Below, piece after piece: positions 10,630 through 22,475 of a stretch of 64,000 nt of DNA. The stretch covers positions 4,412,501 to 4,476,500 of the forward strand of contig JAINUG010000073.1 in the NCBI GenBank assembly GCA_029706075.1, given 5' to 3'. The position numbers and the translations under genes are program-made. The stretch is from Aldrovandia affinis (taxonomy: Eukaryota > Chordata > Actinopteri > Notacanthiformes > Halosauridae). The number at the start of each line of letters is the position of its first letter. The first letter of the stretch is position 1. The notes under the pieces were generated by a model. The model was not told where the DNA came from, searched no databases, and saw nothing but the letters and a program-made list of their open reading frames with translations.

Positions 10630-11612
10630 TGAGTGTGTTTCTGTCTCACTCCTCTCCTGAAATGAGTGTGTTTGTGAGGTGAGGTCCCTCCTCTCCTGAA
10701 ATGAGTGTGTCTGTGAGGTGAGCTCCCTCCTCTCTGAGCTGAAATGAGTGTGTTTGTGAGGTGAGCTCCCTCCTCTCTGAGCTGAAATGAGTGTGTCTGT
10801 GAGGTGAGCTCCCTCCTCTGCTGAAATGAGTGTGTTTGTGAGGTGAGCTCCTCTCTGAGCTGAAATGAGTGTGTTTGTGAGGTGAGCTCCTCCTCTCTGA
10901 GCTGAAATGAGTGTGTTTGTGAGGTGAGCTCCCTCCTCTCTGAGCTGAAATGAGTGTGTTTGTGAGGTGAGGTCCCTCCTCTCCTGAAATGAGTGTGTTT
11001 GTGAGGTGAGGTCCCTCCTCTCTGAGCTGAAATGAGTGTGTTTGTGAGGTGAGCTCCCTCCTCTCCTGAAATGAGTGTGTTTGTGAGGTGAGCTCCCTCC
11101 TCTCTGAGCTGAAATGAGTGTGTTTGTGAGGTGAGTTCCCTCCTCTCTGAGCTGAAATGAGTGTGTTTGTGAGGTGAGCTCCCTCCTCTCCTGAAATGAG
11201 TGTGTTTGTGAGGTGAGGTCCCTCCTCTCCTGAAATGAGTGTGTCTGTGAGGTGAGCTCCCTCCTCTCTGAGCTGAAATGAGTGTGTTTGTGAGGTGAGT
11301 TCCCTCCTCTCTGAGCTGAAATGAGTGTGTCTGTGAGGTGAGCTCCCTCCTCTCCTCTCTGAGCTGAAATGAGTGTGTTTGTCTGTGAGGTGAGGTGAGT
11401 CCCTCCTCTCTGAGCTGAAATGAGTGTGTCTGTGAGGTGAGCTCCCTCCTCTCTGAGCTGAAACGAGTGTGTTTGTGAGGTGAGCTCCCTCCTCTCCTGA
11501 AATGAGTGTGTTTGTGAGGTGAGCTCCCTCCTCTCCTCTCTGAGCTGAAATGAGTGTGTCTGTGAGGTGAGTTCCCTCCTCTCTGAGCTGAAATGAGTGT
11601 GTCTGTGAGGGG
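10630..11612 (+). repeat. 1-kb minisatellite, 39- and 43-bp units
   Basis: About 24 copies of a unit containing GAAATGAGTGTGTTTGTGAG followed by GTGAGCTCCCTCCTCTC. Long units carry CTGAGCTGAAATG and short ones CTCCTGAAATG. Variants interleave without a clear higher-order period. The 339-codon minus-strand open frame through it is explained by lack of stop triplets in the unit, not by a gene. Confidence 0.97.
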
Positions 11613-11620
11613 AGCTGAAA

Positions 11621-12680
11621 CGATGCAGAATCGCGCTCCACTCTCCTGTGATGTGTTGTTTTCATAAAGCCGGCCGAAGGAGAGGATCAGAACCTGCTCC
11701 GTCGTGCATTATGAGCGTCCGTCGTGTGGCAGTTTATTCCTGATTCTCCACTGGCTGCTTTTCCTAAAGGCTTAAAGAGATACTCCCATCCCAGTATCTC
11801 TGCAGCTGAGATATGCTGGTAATTATAATCCTGCCGTTCCCAGCAAGCAGGACAGACCCACACCCAGTTTCTTGCAGAATCACATTTAAAATGTGGAGGG
11901 GCTCAACGCTACACCATCAACGAAACACGCCAACGTTTCGCATTGTGAATATCGCCATGGTAATGGTCATTAAAAAACCTGTATGTTGTACATTTAGCTT
12001 TTTATGGATAAATATGACATTCTGCGCAATTTGACACAAGCTATTTTGTCCATCTGTTGTAGATAAAAAAAAGACAAAATGGCATCATTTTCCCACCGAT
12101 CAAAAAATGACATTTCAATCAGTGAAACTGTGTGACAACATGGCACAAGCCAGTATCCTCGCACAAATAATGTTGTGTAAAACTTTCCATCTTAATTATA
12201 CACATTAGTGATGTAAACTCAGCATTAATGGGTTTGAATGAGATTTAATTACAGTCAGAAGTGGCTTTCACTGAAAGGAGGAACAGAACGTGTTTCATTG
12301 CTCCTAATAAATGTGCTGAAACAACCAGATCTCACTGAAAATAATTTGTAGTGGGGAACACATGCATTGGTGTGGAGCAAGTTTGTGAGTACAAATTCAA
12401 GTCTGGATGCAATGTTATAAAGTGGACCTGATAACAAACTTTAGGGTTCAAGCAAAGATTTTAAATAAGAATAGAGATGGTCTACTCCTGCCTTCTTCTC
12501 TGTTCTGACCGCATTGCATCATGGGTAGCATAGAGAGCGCTCAGAGCTGAACTCTCTTAAATGCAGAAAATACCTAATTACATATTCAGATGGCTCTGGG
12601 TTGATCTTAATACTTAATACTTTTCTAAAACATTTGTATTGATCACAACAGACACAATCCTACTGGAGTAAGAACAACTT
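11621..12680. other. Unique AT-rich intergenic sequence
   Basis: No recognised repeat or coding frame. It may contain regulatory DNA, but nothing specific can be read. Confidence 0.45.
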
Positions 12681-12682
12681 AT

Positions 12683-12770
12683 CATGGCTCAGTAGGTCAT
12701 AAGATTTGTTTGGTTCAATCCCCACTGGGCATATACTGAAAGAATGTGAACTGTAAGTTCAGTCTCCGTA
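12683..12770 (+). mobile_element. Degenerate tRNA-headed SINE (family TGGCTCAGTAGG)
   Basis: ATGGCTCAGTAGGTCATAAG resembles a polymerase III A box, and TTGGTTCAATCCCCACTGGG a B box. CATATACTGAAAGAATG and a decayed CTGTAAGT tail follow. The order matches the better copy on the minus strand at 24140-24295. Confidence 0.65.
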
Positions 12771-12789
12771 TATATCAAAGATTTGTTGG

Positions 12790-13885
12790 GCATTTCTGTG
12801 AAGAGTTCAGTCCAAAAGCGCAGTATTTCATAAAGGGCAGTTGTTAGCAGGGCAGGTTCATTCAGGTGCCTGTCACTGGCTAACCTATATGTGCAAGCTC
12901 CATTTTAGACATTGCTTAACGTTAGCTATCTAGCTAGCTACAGTGCTTAAGATCAGGGCATTATCAACTGATCCAGGTTCATATTAATGGAGCTTGTTAG
13001 CTTATTCGCTAGCCTTAATAATTTCATGTACAAGGCAAGGAAACGCGACAGTTACTCAAATTTAGATAAACAATATAAAAACAATGCAATGGTTTTTATT
13101 GGGACAAACACTTTCATTTGATTAAATGAGGTCTTTTTTCCATTGAAGTGGTAAGGATAAAAGAGCTGGAGCACTCTGTTTAAATAATAAAACAGAACTG
13201 GATCGGTGGTCAGGTCACACTTTTGAATTATACTTGTCTACACAGGCTTATGGTTTGGGCATTTCAGGTGACACTGCACTCATACATAGGGCGACAGGTT
13301 TATGTTTATTATTTAAAACCACTCGAGTGTGACGTGAAGCTTGTTTCCTGACTCTGTGTCAGGCCCAACGTTGCTCGAGATTACTGCGTGACAGAACACA
13401 TATGGAGGACATTTCTGCTCAATCTGTGAAGGACAGCTTACTCTTCATAAATGTTATTTTAAGTTATGGGAAGGGCTTTCTTCCTCAGAAAGGAATGAGA
13501 TTAGCAGGGAAGTGTAAATATAAATATCTTTATTCATATCATTTGAGTCTGGGGACTGCTGGTCAGTAAAGGTTTATGAGAATAAACACACAACACAACT
13601 AAACTATGCTGTCATACTTATAATCCCAGCCCAGATTAAAATGACATGAATTACCTGTTATTATCATTATGTATTATTATGGTCTATGTTTTAATTTACT
13701 GTAGACTAACACAGACTGACAAATAGTGATTTTGAAATTAGTCACAATCAAACTTTTTTTTTTTATTACACATATTCCTCAAATTTAAATCTATTTTAGA
13801 ACCAATACTTGCCATCTTTTCCCATAACCCCTTCGACAAGTTCATCTAAAAATGAATCACAAGGTGTTGAATAGTCTCATCACAC
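12790..13885. other. Unique intergenic sequence
   Basis: A GCTAGCTA-rich palindromic patch lies at about 12923-12942, with T- and A-rich tracts around 13750. No coding feature is seen. Confidence 0.45.
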
Positions 13886-13887
13886 TG

Positions 13888-13955
13888 AACCGTTGCTTCA
13901 GTAAAATATCCAGCTGTATAAATGGATTATATGTAAAGAAATTAAACTGTCTACA
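13888..13955 (+). mobile_element. SINE body fragment
   Basis: TTGCTTCAGTAAAATATCCA and following GCTGTATAAATGGATTATATG match the body of the full SINE at 52145-52350. The tRNA head is lost and the tail is interrupted by the L2 copy that follows. Confidence 0.7.
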
Positions 13956-14327
13956 TTTACATTTTTACATTTTAAGAATTTAGCAGACGCTCTTATCCAG
14001 AGTGACTTACAAGATGTGCATTAATACATGGTAGGCATCCATCCACAATCAGCCGCTTATTAGTTCTGGAGCCTATCCCAGCAAGAGGCAGGAATACAGC
14101 AGTGAAGTAATATAGTGACTCTAGACATGTCTTTGGTTGCAGGCAGCTGCGACACGGGAGAACCATGCCTGTAACACTGGGAAGGCCTCACAAAAGGTAA
14201 AAATATTTTATTTTATTTTATTTTATGTTTTTTTATTAAATGAGAAGGCAGGGACACATATACAAGAAGTGTTGAGCAAGTCGGCAGTGGTGATGACAAT
14301 AGGCTAGATGTACATAATTCAGTGGTA
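13956..14327 (-). mobile_element. L2-clade LINE 3' end with a nested SINE tail
   Basis: The minus-strand 3' end carries TTAGCAGACGCTCTTATCCA on the plus strand. This is the reverse complement of the hairpin tail CGCTCT-GGATA-AGAGCG, with one changed stem base. A foreign piece at 14035-14090 interrupts it. The body continues through GTAACACTGGGAAGG and an A/T-rich run to 14327, matching copies at 27713 and 53618. Confidence 0.75.
14035..14090 (-). mobile_element. 3' fragment of the GGCGGCACGG retroposon
   Basis: The reverse complement reads GGGATAGGCTCCAG and then ATAAGCGGCTGA, the end of the family represented at 27229 and 48597. It sits inside the L2 copy at 13956-14327. Confidence 0.6.
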
Positions 14328-14390
14328 GTGTGTAAGTCGCTCTGGATAGGAGAGTGTGCTAAATGCCTAAGAAATGTAAATGTAAATGAA
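14328..14390 (+). mobile_element. L2/SINE 3' tail fragment
   Basis: GTGTAAGTCGCTCTGGATAG, then GTGTGCTAAATGCC and AAATGTAAATG repeats, form a plus-strand GGATA-type tail with a mutated stem. It abuts the minus-strand L2 copy. Confidence 0.7.
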
Positions 14391-14629
14391 CCCCTAGCCC
14401 ACTGAAACACACCCTACCCCTGGTGGCACAAAGCCAGCTGCTTCCCACTGCTGTGGGGGGTCATAGTGGACCAGTGATAAATACCGGCTCCATCCTGAGA
14501 CGGTTAAGAGAGCAAACTCAGCTGACAGTACCGTGTTGGTGCTGACCAGCGCAGCCACTCTGAGCCCATGGGTCAGAAGCTCAGGAGATATTCTGCCTGC
14601 TGCTGGATTTCAGAGGAACTGGGATAATT

Positions 14630-14762
14630 GTGCACTGCACTGATCTTGTGCGCTAACTATGATTGTTCTCACCTTGTATTAATGCACATCTTGTAAGGCG
14701 CTCTGGATAAGAGCGTCTGCTAAATGATTAAAATGTAAAATGTAAAATGTATAATGATTAAA
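14630..14762 (+). mobile_element. L2-clade LINE 3' end
   Basis: The 3' UTR segment (TGCACTGATC...TTAATGCACATCTTGTAAG) ends in an intact CGCTCT-GGATA-AGAGCG hairpin at 14699-14715, followed by TCTGCTAAATG and AAAATGT repeats. It is 5'-truncated. The 235 bp before it look repeat-like but unassigned. Confidence 0.8.
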
Positions 14763-14764
14763 AC

Positions 14765-15548
14765 AGAGATGGACTCTTTAGCCTGGCCCACATAATACTA
14801 ACAACATATTTAAGGGCTATGTAAATGTTACTGAAGTATGCAGGTTATTAGATTACGAGTGCTGCGTGTGTTCATGTTCTATGGAACAAGGTTCACTGGT
14901 GGTATACTTTACAGTACACGCTGAATTCATGTCATTACCTGCGTACCTGATCACTGTAGTTTCTGTGGGGAACAATCCAGTCAACAAATCTGCATATTTC
15001 TCATTATGTTTTATGTGGATTGAACTGCACCACAGTCTGGCTGGGTTCCACGTCCACAGACTGGAGACCTGAACTGCACCACGGTCTGACTGGGTTACAC
15101 GTCCACAGAATGGAGACCTTTTCTGCTGATGGGAAACAGAGCTGACAGCCACAAGAGGAGATTTGAACTATTGTAAGCAGATGACCCGCTCTGACAACAT
15201 GCACCATCGGCAGTAAATAAAGTGCATTTTCAGCCCTTCTGTGTGACAGAGACGATCGAGATGTCAGGACCTTCTCTGCTCCAGAGGGCCTGTGGATACT
15301 CGGGGTCTGTTTATTTTTCTGAGAAAAACAAAGTGCCTGTAAAACAATTCTGTTTTTTGTTGGAGAAAAAAGGTCCCACATAAACAACAGCAGAGAAATC
15401 CTCGGAGTAAAGAAACGGCCCAAGTCTTAGGGGTGGAGAGCAGAAGTACCCAAAGCTGTGGCTGTTATAATCTGGTTTTTATATCATGTATATACAGGGT
15501 GTGGAGGAGAAGCATTCACTGTTGGGCTTTGCTTGACTTTGCATTTGT
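14765..15548. other. Non-coding sequence with a short direct repeat
   Basis: A duplicated block at about 15023-15115 (GAACTGCACCACNGTCTG, TGGGTTNCACGTCCACAGA). No exon is seen. Confidence 0.5.
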
Positions 15549-15850
15549 CAGAGGTGGGCAAGGAGGCCGTATCTGTTTCTGGATTTCATGACAACTTCTG
15601 CTCTGAATTATTTAATTAGACCAATTATTTGTGCAAACTGACACTTTTGCTACATTTACTGACAAGCCCATGAGTGACAGCTGAAGACTGTTCTTGTGTT
15701 CCCATATGAAACATGTTACTGTGGTCTAATCTACAAGTGAACCAGCATTGGCATATCCAGCTAATTAGCTAATTGAGCCACAGGGGTCATTGGTAGAAAC
15801 AAAAGCCTACACACACACCGGCCCTCCAGGACCGGAATTTCCCACCCCTG
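15549..15850. mobile_element. hAT-like MITE with diverged 8-bp target duplication
   Basis: The left end is CAGAGGTGGGCAAGG and the reverse complement of the right end is CAGGGGTGGGAAATTCCGG. Flanks GCATTTGT and GCTTATGT agree at six of eight positions. It is non-coding, about 300 bp. The right-end motif CCGGCCCTCCAGGACCGG is typical of fish hAT MITEs. Confidence 0.6.
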
Positions 15851-17395
15851 GCTTATGTGGTTGTCAATTGTATGTGTGCATTTTAATGTTTAGATTAACT
15901 ACTGGTATTGAACCTTACTCAGTAATTGTTACCAGCTTCATGAGAATGTATCGCTGTGCAGGCAAGCTGATTGGTTGATTGAATGATTGATTAATTGATA
16001 GGAATGCTCCCAGGTGACACTAATCATTTCAGGCCTATTTAATCCCAGGTGTGCTGGCAAAAGAAAGAGAAGTCTTCTTTGGGTAACAGGGTAGTCAGAA
16101 GTTTTGTTTGAGATCAGTTATAAGCGGATGGATGTCTTTGTCCAGGTTGTGGTATGTTAGCTGGCGGGAATAAATAAGTTCTAGTTTTTATATTTTTGGG
16201 GCTCTAATGATTATTATTTAAAACAACCTTTTTGGTTGTCCAAAGTATCGGCCAGCTTCGTATATAAAGAATATACAATATACTACTTCATAGACAAAAT
16301 AATGCAAACAAATGTAGACAGCGTATTGTATATTCAAGTGAGGCACTAATCACTCTCTGCGCTAATAGAGACCGCCCCTACACAGAACTCTAAGTGAGTA
16401 ACCTCCTAAACCTCACTCCAGTGGAGTTACTGAAATGTTACTCTGTGTGGGCATCTGTGTAACATCTCAGTAACCAGCTCTTTGGTGTGCAACGAGCCCT
16501 TTGTAACCAGTACACTGTTCAAGCAAGACATCTACTGCCTCACTGGGTAGTGTGCTGCATGTGTTCCAGACATGCCAAGAATAAAATATGCTTTTGGTTT
16601 AAAATAATGTTCTGTGTAATGTAATGTACTGTGTATACAGGCTTAACAAAAGTTTATTTTCCTGAATTTCCCAAATAACAGCAGTATTGTCTTCCTTTTG
16701 ATTTAAAATCTTTAACCTTGAAAATTAATAAGTTTCCATAAATAACAGTTGCACAATTCTTATTTGCAAGGCAGAATGTGTCTGTAATAATTCACAATCT
16801 TTAGGTGCCAGAAAGTGTGTATTGCTTGATACAAATTGCACATTTGTTCATATAGCAAAGGAAATGGTAATGATCTCAGTGTACTTCATTCATTTTAGTA
16901 TCACCTGTGCAGCTGTGAGGATGTAGTTCAGTGAGAGAAACTATACGGACATCATCGATGATTGTTTACAAACAAAAAGAAAAATCTTTGAAAAAAATGT
17001 TAATGTTTTCCTCAAACTGGAAGTCCTTAGTGGACGTAGGATATTTTCAGAAAATGCGTGTTCTTTTTGTGTACTCTTTTTTTTTTTTCCCCAAAGGAGG
17101 ATATATAATGCATCCCATAGTTTGCTACATGCATGACACGTGGTGAATGGGTGCTGGACTGAATATTATATTCTTCTCAAACACTTTCTAAAAAGTGTAG
17201 TAACAATAACAACATGCAGGCAGTCTATCAGTATTTATATTTGAAGGCATCTGCCAAAAAACTCATATCCTCAATTAATCAATTATAGTTTATAATAAAT
17301 ATCCTTTATGACACTGAGTAATGAAAATGAGAGAATTTCCTTACATACTGTATGTAATATAACTTGAGAATATTGTCCAAAGATGACCTGTTGCT
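15851..17395. other. Unique intergenic sequence
   Basis: No coding exon. It includes a GATTGATTGATT-like patch at 15968-16000 and an AATAAATAAG motif near 16170 inside a possibly LTR-like stretch that I could not delimit. Confidence 0.4.
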
Positions 17396-17399
17396 TCTG

Positions 17400-17503
17400 C
17401 GGAGAGACGGAGGGGGAGAGAGACTGAGGAAGAGAGAGAGAGGGGGAGAGAGACGGAGAGAGAGAGAAAGAGAAAGAGAGAGACTGAAAAAGAGAAAGAG
17501 GGG

Positions 17504-17551
<48 letters not shown>

Positions 17552-17555
17552 GAGG

Positions 17556-17595
<40 letters not shown>

Positions 17596-17598
17596 GGG

Positions 17599-17631
<33 letters not shown>

Positions 17632-17678
17632 GGAGAGACAGAGAGAGAGAGAGAGAGACGTGTGTGTGTGTGAGTGTG
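17400..17678 (+). repeat. GA-rich purine tract with short TG run
   Basis: About 260 bp of (GA)n with GGGGA and AAAG variants, ending in (TG)n. The 111-codon Arg/Glu frame is a repeat artefact. Confidence 0.95.
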
Positions 17679-18009
17679 CTGCAGACTAATTTAGTTTGAA
17701 CTGTGTAAGAAGACGAACCGCGCTGTGCTCAGCAGTAGAGGAAGATCAGTGAAAGTCTTTAAGGGTGAGTAATGAGGGTGATCCATTCCTATCAACGCTG
17801 TTTGGGGTTCTGCTGCTTGGGGCACTTATGGGGCCAAATTGCTTTATGCTCTGAGGAAGTAAAGTAGATATACATTCCAGTGGTCCTTCTGTAATTTGGA
17901 AAAATGCAGCAACAAATAAACACAGCTCTGGATTTTAATGCACTTTGACCAAAATGGTTTAAAACTTGGAATGTGCTTCAGCGTGACTGGAAGTAGAGCC
18001 ACAATCCAG

Positions 18010-18082
18010 TTCTATCTCTCTTTCTCTATCTATCCACCTATGTATCTGTCTATCTTATTTATCTGTCTGTCTGTCTGTCTTC
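18010..18082 (+). repeat. TCTA/TCTG tetranucleotide repeat
   Basis: Imperfect CTAT and CTGT repeats. Confidence 0.85.
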
Positions 18083-18593
18083 ATAAAATATGTCCCAAAG
18101 CATTCATACTAAATCCTGCATTTGTCTGCCCGTTGCTAACACCACAGCTGTTTTACCCTGTATGGTGTAACCGCGCTTATCTGATCCTGAGTCACGCATC
18201 GCAAGGCTCTGAGTATCTTCAGGTAGAACACAATTACAATCTGCTCCCTGATCAGGCCAGTCATGTTATGGTTCCGGCCTAAGGGTTTACTTTGAGCCAT
18301 GAATCTCCATTCATCTTTAATGCGCTGTTTAAAAGCACTGATGTTCCTGAGAATTCTGGTAATAAAAGCACTAAATCATGACATTTAAGTTATGGTTATC
18401 ATTGAACATGAATTAAATTTGAGCAGAGCAGATTGTCTTAGCAAGGCCTGTGCGACTGAAATGCCCTGTGCTCTTTTTTTCATTGTATAAACGACTTTGC
18501 CTGAAGATAAAAATGAAAACGTTTTAAAATGTAACGACGTCAGAGGTTAAATTTATTATAAATCAAAATATGTATATGTGCTTTTTCTTAGTA

Positions 18594-18715
18594 TATCTTA
18601 GTATATAGTTTTAGTATATAGTAGTCTTGGTATAAATATTAGTATATAGTAGTCTTGGTATATATATTAGTATATAGTAGTCTTGGTATATACTGTATAC
18701 TATATATTTTCTTAG
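18594..18715 (+). repeat. 28-bp AT-rich tandem repeat
   Basis: Three main units of TTAGTATATAGTAGTCTTGG plus TATAWATA, with partial flanking copies. Confidence 0.85.
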
Positions 18716-18719
18716 TATA

Positions 18720-19835
18720 GTCACATCATGTTCCATGGACTAACACACAGACTTTTAAATGGCACAACCTCTTTCTGCCATAAAGGTGAAAATGACTATA
18801 ATTTTGTGATGAAATGTTACCCCCTGTAACTGAAACGTTATTAGGAGAGACAGAGTGAGAGTGCAAACTCCGCTGAGGATGCTGACGTGCCTTCCTGTGA
18901 CGGTAAACTGGCAGACACAGGCAGCAGTCTCTGGTTCTCTGATCTGAGTGATGCGGGAGATTTCTAAATGTTCCATCTTTGTTCATCACAGAGTTCACTG
19001 CTAACATCAGCAGAGCGCGTGAACCACAGCAGGTGGGCCCTGGGCTTCAGCCCTTCCTCCTTCACGCAAAACACAATCAGTTTAAAATGATGCACTTCAC
19101 TGAATCTCCCGTTCCTGCCTGAATGGCATCGTTGGAGTAAATTCAGACGATTGGATTTTATCTCGTACATAATGGAGTTGTTGCAGAGTGCTCTGAGTGC
19201 AGGAGAGATGGAGAGAATGTGAAGTGCTGGGGAGATAATCGGGGGAGGAATGAGACGGTGCAGCAGAGTTACGATCGGGGCGACACGCGGGACAACGTGG
19301 AACAAAACAAATTAAACGGGATAAAAAATAACAAAACAATACAGAAAAAAAACCAAATGGAACATTTTCCAAATTACAGAGCGATAGAAACAGGATGAGA
19401 GAGTAAAATATGAATACTCTGCATAGTTCTGAAACCATCCAGGCCTATAAATTATAATACCTTAATCCCTAAGAATAATAGTGTAAAAGTAAAATGTCAA
19501 ATATCGAACCATTTATTAGAAAAATATGGTTTATCAAATCTCAGTCAGTCCACTGGAAAACAGTCCAATTGGTGCCTGCTCACCTCAGCAGAGTAATATA
19601 TCCACAGCCTTTTTTGTACATTTTCATGAATATATATAATTTGTTCTGTTGGAACTTGCGTTGGAAGTTATATCATTTTTAAATGAGCCAAAGGCTGCTG
19701 ATATGGCCAGTGCTCCACACATGAACAAGTTCATATTAGTGTGCCTCTTTACACATTGTTCCTGGAATAGTCCTTACTGCAGTGGGAATACATCCGTGTT
19801 ATTAAAGTGCTGCTCTTGGCTTTTCTGCGCATTGT
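18720..19835. other. Unique intergenic sequence
   Basis: Several small open frames on the minus strand overlap between 18726 and 19438. None shows a protein family or splice borders. Confidence 0.45.
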
Positions 19836-19839
19836 AATT

Positions 19840-20110
19840 TCTCAGGCTAAAGAGAGTGATCACACTGACAGCCCAGGGGCAGCCTACTCCTGTCCTGCTT
19901 ATTAAAGTGGAATTATGTCTGACAGGGCAATTTCCATGAGCGCCTCATTCAAATTCAACAAATCGTCTTTCCTGTAAGCTTGGAGAACTCCGTGATTTTC
20001 CGATATTAATTATCCTTCTCAGTCACTCAGTTTCCTTCTCAGGGTTCGACTCATTAATCCAAACATGTCCCCTTTCCACCACCGCCACACTTTTCATGTC
20101 CTTTTAAAAA
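19840..20110. other. Candidate conserved non-coding block
   Basis: Unique, repeat-free, balanced composition with several ATTA/TAAT homeodomain-type cores (GCTTATTAAAG, ATATTAATTATCC, CTCATTAATCC). The gene-desert context near adgrd1 would suit a distal enhancer. This rests on appearance only. Confidence 0.25.
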
Positions 20111-20360
20111 AAAATCTCAGCTCCTGGCCGAGGCAGACTTTCCGGGTTTGCTTTGGAGCATAACTCGATCGATGAGGAAATAAGAAAGGACATTACAATG
20201 GTTTTTAATTTGTTGTGTTCTGTGCCTGGTAACGGCTTCCCATGAACACAGGCAGTGGACGTGTTTCTGAGGACACAGAACTGAATTTCAGACGAATAAC
20301 TGTTATTGTGTAAGAGGAGGCCTACTGTGGGACATTGTTGGGAGAGGAGTGGACTTCATT

Positions 20361-20450
20361 CTGGGGTCCTAACACTCAGCATGATAATAAACTCACTGTG
20401 GGGTCATAACACTCAGCATGATAATAAACTCACTGTGGGTCCTAACACAC
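20361..20450 (+). repeat. Duplicated ~37-bp block
   Basis: AACACTCAGCATGATAATAA, followed by ACTCACTGTGGG, occurs twice, with a partial third start. Confidence 0.8.
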
Positions 20451-21260
20451 TAATTAGCATATCCTTCAAAATATTTAAACCAAAGATTTAGATACAAATA
20501 AATATTTAGTTTGCAATCCAAGATTTCAGACATAAGCTTAATACGTCTGAATGTAAGAGTTTACGTTTGGCACCCGAGGCCTTCATGAAAACCCAGTAGT
20601 TTTGCTTTATTGTTTTTATCCTTTGAGGGAGCTGGGAAGAAAACTGCAAGCTTGGTAATATTCACAGAAATAAACGCATCACTCTGGAGTGGTGACACCT
20701 GCAACAAACTCCTCATTTTGGACCTTGTGTGTTCGGGCGGAATCCGCTCCAACGATGAAATACATTTAGCTAGCTCACACAGCATGACAGGAAGGGCCGC
20801 AATACACTTTTGAAAATATCATATTCTGTGTGTTCAACGTCTAAAGCTCTATTTTCTCGGCTGGGGGAGTGAATGTTATATAATTATTGTCAGTGTTGTG
20901 CTTCTGTGTCTTGTGTCTTTGTAGATAAGAGAGGAATGGTGTCCTCCTTCGTATATCTTATAAATATGATTGATTGTTCAAATAAACATATGCGCTCAGG
21001 GAACCTTTAACAGCTGAAATTATTGTGTTGGGGAAAAGCCTCTGATCATTACTTTATACAATATTTCTCCCTCAGGAATGTCTCCATACTTGGCAGTCTC
21101 CTGCTCAATCCCCACTTGGCTGCTAGTGTTGCGTTGCTGTTGTCAGTGATGTAAATAAAGATCGTTCAGTCACTGGAATCATGGTCGTGTGTGAATGTAG
21201 AGTCTGACTTGATATGGAAAATAAATGATGCGTACATTTCTAATTGGTTTGTTTTATAGT
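20451..21260. other. Unique intergenic sequence
   Basis: No repeat or coding signature recognised. Confidence 0.4.
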
Positions 21261-21261
21261 C

Positions 21262-21750
21262 CACTGCTGGTTCCCAGCCTCCGTCCTGGGGATCCACTGG
21301 GTATGCTGGTTTCTGTTACAGCCAATTTTTTGCTTTTTATTTTTTACTTATTTTTTATTTAACCAGGCAAGCCATTAAGAATACATTCTTATTTACAATG
21401 GCGGCCTGGAAAAAGGCAAAGCCTCTTGAAGGTTGTTGAAAACGTGTGTAAGTTCTGCTATAAAACTTATTTTAACACAATGTAGGTTTGTCTCGTTGCC
21501 AATTGCGTTCTTGTCAGTGAACTCTTCATTTTCCACAAATGGTTTAGTTTCAGTGACCAGGTGTCCACACTTTCAACAATTAGGCCCCTTCTGATCTCAC
21601 CTGCCAGTCTACAATTGAGTCAATCAAAAAAGGTAACCTCTTTCTACAGGAATCATGTGTCATAGAGCACCTTACGGAGAATGAGCGCATGAGTTGATCT
21701 GACTGATTTAAAGACCTGTGTGTGTGAACATGTACACAGTGGGCCTGCTG
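21262..21750. mobile_element. Eroded hAT-like element with nested repeat
   Basis: It starts CACTGCTGGTTCCCAGCCTC and shares blocks with the intact copy at 54685-55250 (AAGGTTGTTGAAAAC, TTTTAACACAATG, CACCTGCCAGTCT, GGAATCATGTGTCA). A foreign piece at about 21330-21420 (TTTAACCAGGCAAGCCATTA, ATTCTTATTTACAATGGCGG), a repeat common in fish genomes, is inserted in it. The right end has decayed. Confidence 0.7.
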
Positions 21751-22302
21751 TGACACTGTGTGTACAATGTCCTGCTGTAGGAGAGCCACATGATTCTACA
21801 ACTAAAACCATGAATTTCAATCAGTTCTGGCCGTACAGCTCAGCCAATTTCACTATTAAATGGCAGTAACATATTTTATGTGGAAAAGCAAGAGGCCTGT
21901 GTTATTCATACAGCAGTGTTTCAGCAGGTTTTCATACCGATGAAATATTAATGTCATTGGTTTTGTCATTACAGAAGCACACCCTACAGTCACTCAGTCC
22001 TGATGAGGTGTTGAGCTCAAGGTCAACGCTGCACACTGCAACTGATGGGACGAGCTCTGGTCAAGGTCAACGCTGCACACTGCAACTGATGGGACGATTC
22101 TCAAGGTCTGCCACTTCTCCACAAACCCTGGCCAAGTCTCCCATCTGTGGGCCTCGGTCTAATGAGAGCGGCAGATTGGGAGTTCCTTTCTGAATATTTC
22201 ATGTCTTTCAGTTAAATCGGCAGGAAAACATATTTGGTTTTCCAATATGGAGAAATACAGATTTTCACATAGATGGAGAAATAGTAATATATGTATATAT
22301 AT
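21751..22302. other. Unique sequence with a 44-bp duplication
   Basis: GGTCAACGCTGCACACTGCA, followed by ACTGATGGGACGA, occurs twice at 22021-22097. Otherwise no feature. Confidence 0.5.
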
Positions 22303-22303
22303 A

Positions 22304-22475
22304 CAGTGCCCTCCAGGATTATTAACACCCTTAGTGAAGATGAGCAAAAACGGCTCTGAAAAAATGTCTTTGTTGTTCATCAGCTTGGTTTTACACTCAA
22401 AATATGAGAGAAATCAAATCTTTAATTGAAATAAAATTAAAAAGAAAAAAAAATCCTCAAACATTAAACATTCTT
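22304..22475. mobile_element. Truncated end of a Tc1-like transposon
   Basis: It begins after TA with CAGTGCCCTCCAGGATTATT and continues ACACCCTTAGTGAAGATGAG, a widespread fish Tc1 end. No second end or transposase remains. Confidence 0.75.

Noticed and set aside
10646..11665. 339-codon minus-strand open frame
   Set aside because: It reads through a 39/43-bp minisatellite; protein is a shifting repeat (HLTNTLISAQRG) with no family or splice context.
15968..16230. Third LTR
   Set aside because: AATAAA and T-rich sequence are present, but I could not find inverted ends or target duplications.
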